Source of the DNA: Astropecten irregularis
Lineage: Eukaryota > Echinodermata > Asteroidea > Paxillosida > Astropectinidae
Reading direction: 5' to 3'
Length of the DNA stretch: 64,000 nt
Assembly: GCA_963971285.1 (NCBI GenBank)
Contig: OZ020260.1
Span: forward strand, 4,002,798-4,066,797
The notes beneath the pieces were generated by a model. It did not search any database. It saw only the letters and a list, made by a program, of their open reading frames with translations, and was not told the origin of the DNA. Of this stretch, positions 49,062 to 60,900 are shown in pieces. The number at the start of each line of letters is the position of its first letter. The stretch's first letter is position 1. Made by a program: the position numbers and the translations under genes.

Positions 49062-49206
49062 CAATGGGAGACTTTTGAGAACCGGTCTTCAAGTCAACAG
49101 CGCACGTCATGCAATTGTGAGCATGCGCCTGTTGTTTTGTGCGTGCGCTGTTGTGCGTGAACGTGCGCTGTTGACTTGAAGACCGGTTCTCAAAAGTCTC
49201 CCATTG
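49062..49206. mobile_element. Near-perfect 145-bp palindrome (fold-back MITE)
   Basis: CAATGGGAGACTTTTGAGAA...CAGCGCACGT at left mirrors ACGTGCGCTGTTGAC...TTCTCAAAAGTCTCCCATTG at right, with arms of about 50 bp. The loop is rich in GCGCA words. Confidence 0.85.
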
Positions 49207-52200
49207 ATCGTTGCTGAGAATGAAAAGCCATCTTTGTCTGGCTACCAACGGCCCACCAATGAACAAGGAACCAATTATACGCTTAGGTACCAGCCCATTT
49301 CGGACACAAGCCGCACAAGTTCAAAACAGGAAACAAAACTGAGATCGGCAACGGAAAAAACCAGCTTAATCGGCTGACAGATCTGGCCAACAGGAATTAG
49401 GAATGCTGTAACTTGAAGTGATTTCCACTTGGCTTAAACCATACAGGCGACACTTTCTGAAATCTACTATAAACTACAAATAAAGAGTGCAAGGGATAAG
49501 GGATAACTTTCTCAATGATGATTAATAATACTATTTACACTGGATTTTATTTTTAATTTTGATGACCTATGACCTACACTTGACCTTTAACCCTTGCACT
49601 CTGAACCCTCTGTATCTCATCTCCAATAATGACTGTTCTACAATGACTGTACAATGTACAAAAAGTGATCACATTATTAAGTGAGGTTTATGTTTTTTAC
49701 GTGTTTTTGTCTTCTTTTTTTTTTTTTGCTTTTTTGTGTTGCTTTTTAAAATTTCTAATTAAACTGAACTTATGACCTTTTTAAAATTTCTACATTACAC
49801 TCTGGTTAATTACACGTGCATAGCACCCATCAAAAAAAAAATCTTTTTTTTTTTCAATTTATTTTTTTTACACATGGTTTAATAAAGAAAAAAAAAATTA
49901 CTTGAATATCTTTTAATTCACGAACACATTGCCTAGAAATATGTCCATTTAAAAGAACGCCTGGGTACCAAATGACCAGGCTGTTTGAAAAATGCCGCAG
50001 CTCTCATTCTTACAATCGGTCTTCTTTGGTAGATGCATTTTCCATTTTTCTAAAAACAAAAATCCGAGTAAAGCAAAGTTTGAGTTTCTCCAAGCAAGTC
50101 AATATCTCTCAACGTTTAAAAAAAAAAAAGTAAGAGTAAGAAATAAATACATTCCAATCCTACTTGACACAATATTTGAAATCACATGTATTTCTAAAAA
50201 AAAAAACCCAACAAAATAATGCAAACTTCTTTTTTAAAAAAAGCTTTCTAAAATGCTGTGTTTTTACACACCCTTTACTAACGGCTGTGATTACAAATGT
50301 ATAACCCCCCCCCCCCCCCAATGAAATAGGGCAAGAAAAAAGCACAAGTCAAACAGTTGAGAGAAAGGCCCATGGTGTCTCGGGGCTTAAGTCATGAATA
50401 TTCATTAGACAGTCCACACAGCAAACTTGGATAAAATTATACCTTTTGAAATCCATATAGACTGAAAGTCTGCAGAAAGTATGCTGGTGATGTACAACCA
50501 CAATATCTGGTAAGTTTAACTAGTAACTACCACTTTTAAAACGAGAAACAAGAACAGATGAAATGAAATGTTGATGAAATACTAGTTTAGTTCTTATTTC
50601 CATGAGAGCTGCTCAAGGTATTTGTGACACTTCACCAATGCAAGAAAAGCTCAAAATGAAATACCAAAGTAAAATTCTGACATAGGAATCGATGCAGACA
50701 GAAGCACATTACTGAAGTTAGGAAGATAATGCGGAAAACATTTGCAACTATCAAATTCAAGCAATGGGGAACACACATTTAGTTAGGACTGACAAGAAAA
50801 TGAAAATATCGTTGCGTCAAGCTAATGTTAGGGACATTGCAATGGTACATGAGCAAAATACAAATAAAGGTAGCTATGGTTATCTCAGATGACATCACAA
50901 TAACGTCACAATGACAGGAAAAAAAACAAACGTAGAGTCCTACGATAATCCAAAGCTACTTGAAACATAACCCATGAACACTTTACACTGATCTTAAAAC
51001 CAGGCATACACCCCGTGAAATCTCAAATTTGATGAGTAACTAGCATATTTTACATTACAGAAAGCAACCAAATGTGCAAACACATAGCAATGACACAGAC
51101 AACTGCTGTAGCATCGCACAATATTCCATTTGTCTATATTCTAGGGTTAAAAATCGATCGAAACTTTTTCCTTTAATTCATTGGATTGTTTAAATAGCAT
51201 TATTCAATCAGGGGAAAAAGGTGAGCTTAACATACAATAACTTTCCCACACATGATTTTTTGTTTCTTTTGAAATTTGGATTTTAAAAATTTGACTATTT
51301 TGTTATTTGAATATGTGATTTCGATTTTCATGATTTTTAATACAACAATCCTCCACTGTGTGCTCTTTAAAGCAGATTTTCGACTCGGCCAATCAGAGTG
51401 CAATCTACCTTTTGGTATAAAAAAAGTATTTCAGTATTTCAACAAATGAAGGAAGTGGCTTCACAATTTGCATAATAAATTACCATTAACGTAAAAGGTT
51501 GCAAAAAGAGCTAGCTATTGAAACTGTGCACCTTGACGACAGCAAAGTTAGATATTACAAAATTACATTGAATACAATGCTAGCAATATTGGGCATCATG
51601 ATTGACTATAAAACCTCCACTGCATTTGCAATTTGGCAAGACATGTAACATACATGCTTTAACCATGCTTTAGGGACACAACACATGAACAATGATACAT
51701 TGGTATTTAATTCTGCAAGGATCCTGAAAAGTTATTAAATTTCAAATGAGATAAGGCACACACAAAATCCACAAATTGGCTATTTCAAAGCAATTCCTGA
51801 AAGTTTTGTCTACGGGGACCGTTAATCACGAATTGACAATTAAATTCCATCACCTCAGAGTACTGAACTGTGTGGGGATATCTTATATGAAAGCTTAATA
51901 ACATTACAATCCTACAATCATTTGAATATATCTTTTTCACCTGAAAATGCAGAAATGTGAAGAATATGTTGTTTACTCCAAGAACAAGAATGTTTTCAAA
52001 CAAGCGTCAAACGTTTTTTACTTTTGACACCGTTAAAGTGACAGAAAAACAGATTAAAATGTTGATGGGCACTCTAAGAGACACAATTCGCAGCATTTAG
52101 TATTTAAATTAATACTAAGAGCAACTTGTTATGAAGAGCTAAATGATAGTAACATGCTGCAAACAATTGAGGACAATATTGACAAATCACATGAAACCTT

Positions 52201-53851
52201 TAAGATGTCACACTCGGACCTTGCGAATGTAACTCCCTCCCTCTCCTATCCCAAATACAACATCACAGCATGCCTGCATGCATAATCAATGTCATGATTT
52301 AAGTAATTAGGGTGTGTCAGTCATAAAAAAATACCCAGTTCTTATTTTTTTAAACGAGAGAAGAAAACTAAGAAATTTTCTAACTCAGAACAATAAATAA
52401 CCCATTTTTTTGCGTAGTGTTACTGGAGATAGGTTCATGATATGTCAATGTCTTTGAATGACATACTCTCCGAATAAAATTGACCGATTTTATCTTGGTT
52501 GTTTCATGATTTAATGGCTTGGTACATGGCTTGTGGGAAGTAAGGGAAAATCTCCAGAATTGAGAAGACATTGTTTATAGAAAGTGGAATTTGTTAGCGC
52601 AATAGATGTCAATTGAATCCTGTTCACCTTCGTGTAAAACAAGAATTCATTGGCAGACTTGATCAATCTTTTGAAGCACTTTGGGACTAAATTTATGCGA
52701 ATAATTGCTGGCGGGAAGCCTGCACATGGAATCACCAAACATTGTGCCATACAAGAGGACATCTTGATAGCTGTCAAAGTGACCTTTATCACATCTCATT
52801 CAAACAACTTTGTGGATGATAGTCAACATTCAAATTCACAACTTTCTCTACAATTAAAACTGGCGTGAAATTTGTGAAAACATTTCACAAACTTTAACAG
52901 TTTGTGAGAAATGGGTTTTCCTGTGAAAAGAAAGATGGCCTCTTGAAATGTTTGTTTACAAATGCCATAATCTGTAATTTATCCCCAAAACCTGCCATCC
53001 CTTTTTAGTCAAATTCTTCTTTTTTTTTAAACAGCTTTATGAAAGCTTTCATGATCCACATTTGGAAGGCAATTTAGAAATAATGCTTTTTAAGTTTAAA
53101 ACGTTTATATATATACAGAGACATCTGTCTAATTAATTGACTGGTTATTAATTAGATACTTAATTAACAGTGTTTCCCAATTAAAAACATTCAGTATTTG
53201 TTTACCACAATGACAAAGGTAGACTAGAGTTTTCCCAGGCGTTCAACCCGGCGTATTAAATATTTTCACAAATAAAACAAAACATTCTGAAAAGCTCATC
53301 AATAATATAAAAGCAATGACAAAATGCACATCATTTGTTGTTGTTTTTTGCTTACATAATTAAAATATGCACAATATGACATTTTCCCATAGTTTGTCTT
53401 GTGTCTTTAATATTAACAAGAATATCAACACTTAAATTAAAAAATAATGGCACATTATTTAAGAAGAATTAAAAAAAAAAACAAGCTGAAAACAGGTGGA
53501 ATACATGATTATGATTATTTAAAGATTGATTACTGATGATGATGAATACACCACTTCACCAAAAGCGAAACTGATAAAATAAAATTAACCCTTCGTGAAG
53601 TAGTTCTTTTAAAAAACACACATATGTATACACATACTCTACATATGAGGGGTGATATAGATTGAGAATGCCACACATTTTGACAACATACAGACATTGA
53701 TGAGGAGCATTTGGTTTATGTTTTTAATGAAATGAAGATCAGGTTGTTTGCCGCTTTTGTTTTTGAGTGAATCTCCAAAAGTGTTCAAGATAATCTTTCT
53801 TTCTTTTCTAAAGCTTCACAGCATCAAGTTGTATGAACTTTATCAGACCTT

Positions 53852-53992
53852 GGGTTGATTTCACGAAGCCCTACGATCGATCGTAACTCGAGTTACAGAG
53901 GATAACCCATCGTATCCTATGTAGGGCTGCAATGCATCATAAGTCCTACCATTGATAGTAAAGTTATGACGAGTTTGCCGAAATCGACTCCA
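53852..53992. mobile_element. R2 fold-back element
   Basis: Starts GGGTTGATTTCACGAAGCC, contains CGATCGATCGTAACTCGAG, ends GAGTTTGCCGAAATCGACTC. Confidence 0.82.
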
Positions 53993-54362
53993 GCACAGAA
54001 GTGAACTCAGTGACTGGGAAGGTGGCGAAATTTCTGCAAATTGACTCAAGTATATCACACTGATACATTCCATGCATCTGTATGCTACTTTTGGCCGACT
54101 TCATTTGTATCATGAGTACATCTCTAAGACTCTTTCCAAAAGGTAATTACCAAAAGCTCAAGAGACTCATCAATCCAGACATAATAAAGCTGCAATTCAT
54201 TTTGAATACTCTTTTAAGTGAAAACATTTTATGCTGTGACAAATGTTAATTAAGATGGCGGAGGGGCTAAAGTGGCAATGTTTTCCGCCATTTTTCTGAC
54301 TTACAAGATGCAGACAGTGAGTTACGTACGGGCTGGTATAGATGAATAAGTCCCACACACCA

Positions 54363-54604
54363 GGGGCCAATTTCATAAAACTGTTAAGCACAAAAATTTG
54401 CTAAGCATGTCATTTCTGTCTTAATAAAAACAGAGTCAACGACCAAATTTCCACGTGTTGTATATCACTTGTGATTGTTCTTTGGCTGTTGTTTGCTGAC
54501 CATGAATATCAAATGGAATTTTCCACGGTGGTTTGTTTTATTGGGCGAGACATTTTTGTGCGAAGAAAATTTTGTGTGCTTAACAGTTTTATGAAATTGG
54601 CCCC
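54363..54604. mobile_element. R4 fold-back element
   Basis: GGGGCCAATTTCATAAAACTG at left mirrors CAGTTTTATGAAATTGGCCCC at right. Confidence 0.84.
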
Positions 54605-55215
54605 TAAGCTAGCCTGTGCAATTAATCACTACCACTGTCAAAGCAGTATTAACATCACTGCATGGACTTTTCCCTCATAACAATCTGCTTCAGTTACATT
54701 CAGTGTAAGGTTAATAACCTTCTGCTATTACCGGTAATCAAACAAGATGGGACTTTGGGTGCAAGAAGTTTCCTTGGCTCATCATATCTGCATTTCAGTT
54801 CTTGGTGATCTCAAGCTTTCTTTTGAATCGTGAAAAAGGAAGTTTGCACGAGAATTTACGGACAAAATTGGCACTATAGTTCAAAAGGAGATTGCAGAAA
54901 ATCTTGTCAAAATGAAAAACGCGGAACATTTTTAAAGAACAGCGGAGTAGCCCTTTTGGACTTTGGGTTTTTATAATCATTTATGGCACAAGTTTCTGCT
55001 GCTTTACACTTTACACAAAATTATTAAGCATGGCGCCTAGTTGACTTATCGGACATCATGCTACACGGACGGTCAAATCTCAGGGGTTAGTTTTGGAGCG
55101 GGTTTCTTTTTTTTTGGTGAAGTAATTCTGGTTCTCACGGTCCAATATGACGAGATCGGTGGCACATTTTTCTTTCTTTTTTTCAACATCGAAGACTTTC
55201 TACCCCTGATGGCCG

Positions 55216-55380
55216 TCACGATGCACCCACCACCTCGCCCCCACTGGCACGGCCGGACACATGTTGGCTGGCATACTGGGTCATGCCTGGGTCATACATA
55301 GAGTGGGGCTGGGTGTGTGGGGGTAGCGAGTCCCCTCCATAACCCCCTGTCTGTGATATGACCTGCCTCAGGCTAGCGAC
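55216..55380 (-). CDS. PBX: PBX last exon and stop
   Basis: [19 protein letters not shown], then [19 protein letters not shown] and [12 protein letters not shown], ending TGA. Acceptor TTTTTGTGAAG. Confidence 0.92.
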   Translation of the reverse strand, partial: VASLRQVISQTGGYGGDSLPPHTQPHSMYDPGMTQYASQHVSGRASGGEVVGAS

Positions 55381-57964
55381 CTTCACAAAAAAAGAGAAAA
55401 ACAAACAATGAAGTAAATCGAAGCAAAAATGATCGTGGACAATGACATGCAAGTTTTGAGGTTTGAGTAGCGTGGTGGTATATGTACGGATAATCCATGA
55501 GACCATGACATGGAAGATGAAGCGAAATGCTGCTTCCGTCATTTTGGTATTTAAAGTCGTGGAATATCTTAATAGCAAACGTCATGATACTGCAGAATAA
55601 CAAGATCAAGATGAATGATGCTCACAGAAGCTAAATCATAACTGAGTATGAAAAATTAGATAATTCTACATCAATCATTTCTTGGAGGGATGTTGTCAGA
55701 TCAAAATGGAAAGCTACAAGAGTACAAGGATAATCATGAGATATCTAAGCTTTTGACAAATGTCAGGAAGAAAAATTGATTTCCTTGTGAATTTCTGTTC
55801 TTCCAATAAGGTACTGAATACAAATAATATCAAATGCTACACAGACATAGAAAAAGCACAAATTCAACATTTTTAGGTTTTTAAAATTTGTTTTCAACAA
55901 AATACATGCAAATGAATTAGCAACACAATTAAATATGGTAGTTCAGCAAGCACTGGGCCCAATTTCATTCTGCTTATCATAAGCCTAGAATCGGCGCTAA
56001 GCAGGAAATTCTGTGCTTATGAGATCCTATTTCACAACTTCACAAGGATTTCTTGCTTACTTGGCTAGCGTACAAATACAACACTAACCCACCAAGCATA
56101 AAATGAGACTCATAAGCGCCAAATTCTGCAGTTAAGCAGAGCTATAAAATTGGACCCAGATACACACAAAATGAATAGTTCTAAAAGGGTGTTAGTAATG
56201 ACCAGAGTATGACTAACAACTTGGAAAATATGAGAATGATAATACTAGTCAATGCTGATATCTTTTCACCAGGGCCCAATTTCATAGAGCTGCTTCAGCA
56301 CAAAATTTGCTTAAGCATGAAAAATCCTCCTTGATCAAACAGGATTACCAACCAAATTTGCATGTGATGTTTACTGCTTTTGAATTGTTTTCGGCCATTG
56401 TTTGCTGAGCATAACATTCACAAGGAGTTTTGGCTGGCATACTGATTTTATTCACCAAGGTTTTTGGTGCTTAAGCAAATTTTGGTGCTTAAGCAGCTCT
56501 ATGAAATTGGACCCAGGATATAACTGTCATTGTCCCCAAATAGCAATTATTTCACTCGGAATGAGGCACATCAAGTCCGACATATACTGGTAAGCAGTCC
56601 CTTATTTATGACAAACCCCATTTAGCAGAAAAATATGCCGAACATAAATTCATTTCTTAAAGTCGGGCCAATGTATATGCATTCATGATTCATCTTGAAA
56701 CAACTTCACTTGGGCAACTACTGAGAAAAAAAATAATACGGTAATTTTCTTAATTTCTCTTCTTGCCATTTGAGTCGCCAACTCATCACATATCATCTCC
56801 GATATTTATTCAGTTGCTATAATCCCAGTAAATGACCCAGCCCTGCCAAACTACTCATTTCACACAAGCTTTTGCTGTATTTCATCTGAGATTTTCTTCC
56901 GCCAAAAATGGACGAGCTAGGATCTTTAGCAAATCAATGTTTCCTCTCATGATTTCATTAAATTGGTTTTTTTTGGGGGGGGGGGAGAGAGAATAGATTG
57001 AATTGAATGAAATATGAAAACGACAGCATGAACGTTATTACCAAGTCCACACAAGAAATGAAAGTCAAAAACAAAAAGAGGCAATGTTCTGTTCATCGGG
57101 AGCCAAACATGCAAGACAACAGGTATAATGGGTCTGACGGGCAAGACTGATGGTCGTACTACAGGAAATGATGGTGATAATGTCGATGGTGATGACGACG
57201 CAAAATGAAGATGATGGAACAACACAATACTGACAATGTAAACATGAACGATGATGGCGCAGATTAAATGACCACAAAAAAAAAAAAAAAAATGACACAG
57301 AAAGAAAAAATGGACCCCTCAAGGAGCTTACAGCGTACGATCGATCGAGTGTGTGTGTCAGTAGTGTACCTGAGACTGAACGTTCGCTCCTACTTGGTTG
57401 GCCATGTTGTAGCTGTCTCCATTCTGTAGGTTCATGAACGATCCCTCCTGGCTTACCATCTGGCTCTGCGATGACATGTAGCCCCCTGACCCTGTTTTCA
57501 GGGAAAACAACACAGATTAGTCACTGAAACTGATTAAAATGGGGGGGCTTAAAGGGATGCGGGACCATCGTTGAGATACACGCTGCATGGCGTGATTTTT
57601 TGGAGATAGCAACATGCATAATGACTCTCGATTATACTTATAGGCCATTATGACACTGGGTGGAATGGGACAGAATTCGTCTTTGTTTGAAGGAAGAATT
57701 CTAATCTTGGGCCTTTTAGAAAAGGAGGCTCCGGCTTCGGCTCCATTTGCGTGAATCCATTGAAAAATAACTGGTATCAAAATAGAGGCTTTTGGCTGCA
57801 GTTAGGAAGTAGATTCTCTGGTTTGAAAAGGAAAACAGAGCTTCAGCTTAAATGAAAAACCACAACCTATATTTTCAGTATATGGATGACGGACCCGGAG
57901 CCGGAGCCTGAGCCTGAGCTTGAGCCTGAGCCTGAGCCTGAGCCCGAGCCCGAGCCCGAGCCCA

Positions 57965-57999
<35 letters not shown>

Positions 58000-60900
58000 A
58001 AGCCCGAGCCCGAGCCCAAGCCCGAGCCCGAGCCCGAGCCTCGAAAAGGCCCCTAGTGTTCCCAACTGCCCGACTATCCATCCATTTTGGGTCCTTACCA
58101 GGATTGCTACCATTGCCTGTGGGCGTGCTTGGAGCCGATGGCGGTTGGCTCTGGTTGCCATCGTGTTGTGATGTTGCCACAGAGACTGCGGCCGCTGCAT
58201 TCTTGGCTGCATAGAGATTGGCCTCCTCCTGCGCCTTGCCAATGTTCTTCTTGTAGCGAATTCTCTTATTACCGAACCAATTTGAAACCTGGATGGGTAG
58301 GTACAGACAATAACACCAAAGGCGTATAATTATTTTACAGGATAAACTTTAAGCACTAACAGCTTTCATCTTAGCTGTTTGGGTTTGTAGTAATCGGCTT
58401 ACACTGTAGAACAGCGTTTTACACTTATCCCTCTTCAAAACACTCTCATCTCCCTACAGAGCATGTGATCTAGAACCAGTCTTAAAACCGCCCTCAATCA
58501 AAGTCTCTCCTCCCACAGACACCATGCAGTCAAGCTCCTTAGAGGAAAGAACCAATCACAAAGCTCAAATTATATCTTGATTGAAGAAGAAACCATCACG
58601 ATCCAATAGCTAGGCCTGGGCCCAATTTCATGGAATCCATTAACATAAGCAAAAATTCTTCGCTTACGGTAGCATACTTTTTTTGGGGTTATGGTTAGTG
58701 TATTTCACGGGAGAGTTTTCGTTTTGGTAATGGTAAACAAAGTTTTTATGCAGAATGCATATGACAGCGTGTTAGCAGAAAATAATCACGGTTACCCTAG
58801 AAATTCTTCGCTAACCGAAAATTTTGCTTACGGATTCCATGAAATAGATTTCACGCGTAGCAGTACCCGTAAGCACAAAGTTGGGTCGTAACGGATTCCA
58901 TGAAATTGGGCCTGAATCTATGGCAAAAAGTGTAGGGTCACTGATGAGTGGTCTCCTAACTGCATCAAAGTGAAGATCCCATTGGTTTATTAAAGCCAAT
59001 GAGCAATCAGCATGCTTACATCCCTAAGCAAGGGACTTTGTACCTGTAAGGGTACAGACTGCTAAGCATGCTTACAAATGCCCACATACCAACCCCCCCA
59101 GCCCCTGGGGAGTTGAGATGTTCTGAAAGAGGCAAACAGTTTGCACTTTTGATGTGCTATACAGGAAATTCACTACATCATAACAGAAGACCATCCATTC
59201 ATTACTGTTATTACCCTCCAAAAATAACCCCCTAGTTCTAGACAAACAAAGTGGAATTCGAGTCACGAAAAATCATCCGAAACAGAAAAAAATAGTTTCC
59301 TTTAAGGCTTTGTAAGGAAACATGTTCGGCTTTTTATCTCCAGTTTTTGACATTGTGAAGTGTGTCAGACTGCTTTTAGGCTCAGAGGAGGACTAGAGGA
59401 CTAGAGAGCTAGAGGACTGGAGGACTAGAGTTTGCCATCTTGTAAGGAGACACTTTTACTTAATGTATTGCCTTCAGGAATCCAGACAACTACAAGCTGC
59501 AATATGATCGGTGTTGGTATTCTGCGATTGGACACGTGTCACCACTTCCAGCAAAATGTTAAACTTTTTGAGTTGAAGAAAGAAAACTACAATTCAATCT
59601 TGAAAAGGAGATTTGAAGGACAGTTTTAAAAGGTAATATCATACTTTGGTTTTTATCAAAGAAATACAGATTCCTGGGCATAAATATCAAGACATATACA
59701 GTGACATTCATCTGTGAAAATATCAGTTCCATATGGTGCCCACTTTTTGAGAAAACAGTGAAAAACAACCACAGTATTTCTTAAGTCTTTTCTCTTTTAT
59801 TTCTGATCTTTTAAAAGATCAAAAAGATTTTCGGTCATTGTTTTACTTATTTCTGGATAAATACACCATTTCAGGTGGAACAATTTTAACAGTATGTTTC
59901 TACCATCACTGTTATTTTCTACCATCTTCATACCCAGTAAGTTATACGTTAATCTGTGAACATTTCTGTTTTAGTTTCTTACCAAAGTATGATACTACCT
60001 TTAAAGCAGAGCTGTAGCATTCTTACCTGTGCAACTGTTATCGCACATTTCCTTGCTAACTCTTCTTTTGCTTCTTCGCTGGGGTAAGGGTTGCTCAGAT
60101 GGGAGTAGAAATATTCATTTAAGATCTCTGTTGCCTGTTTGCTAAAATTCCTTCTTTTCCTCCTGCAAATCAAACAAGATTAAACAAAAAATATGTTAAA
60201 CATGGCAAAAGACAAGCTGAGGGAAAGTAACTTTTAATATTTTGACATATCCTGACAACCAAAGAAAAAAGCAGACGTTTCAAAACATGTGTCCAGATAT
60301 GGCAGGAATCTTCTCGGAATGAAATATCTTCAATAATGCATCTGTTACTTTGTAGTCGAAAGGAAGCGAGAGAAAAAAAGTTCTACTGTCAAATTTGAAG
60401 GAGGAAAAAAAAAAAAGAGGAATAAAATATGACTGAGGTTTGATTGTGCAGGTGTACTGTTTTACTTTTACCCAACGGAGTCAATTTATCATGCAAAAAA
60501 TAAAATGTAAGAGTCGTTTTTCCCACTTTCTTGCAACGTGGCGGCGTTCGGTGAAGCCAAACCCGTCAGGAAATTGTTAGGGCCGAGGGCAAGACAATAA
60601 AATGCACTGAGAGTTGTTACTACTTGCCTGGCATCCAGAAATCTAGACCGCAGTATCATGACCGCCTCGCACGTGCTCTGCTTCAGCTGGACCTGAATTG
60701 CGTTGAACTTTCTGTGGATGATGTTGACCATTCTCTCGATCTCTTTGGGGGCGATCGGTCTCGTCCGACTCTGTTCCCTCAGGAGATTCATGACATGTGT
60801 GGTGAATTCGTTACAGGCCTGCTGGAAGGAAGGGCCGTTTGGGGAAAGGAAGGAAAAAACAACATCAAAACACATGATTTGGATATGGTTGGAATGACTT

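Larger units (their letters stand above)
48674..55215 (-). other. Possible long 3' UTR of PBX
   Basis: About 6.5 kb directly downstream of the PBX stop codon, AT-rich, with no coding exons found. Fold-back elements are rare compared with the rest of the window: 49062, 53852 and 54363 only. A minus-strand AATAAA at 48748-48753 is a candidate distal end. That this is one continuous 3' UTR is inference; only transcript data would show it. Confidence 0.35.

Noticed and set aside
57875-58180. Arg/Ala and Gly/Leu frames over the GAGCCC array
   Set aside because: Hexamer read-through partly overlapping the true PBX exon; the donor at 58098 ends the coding sequence.
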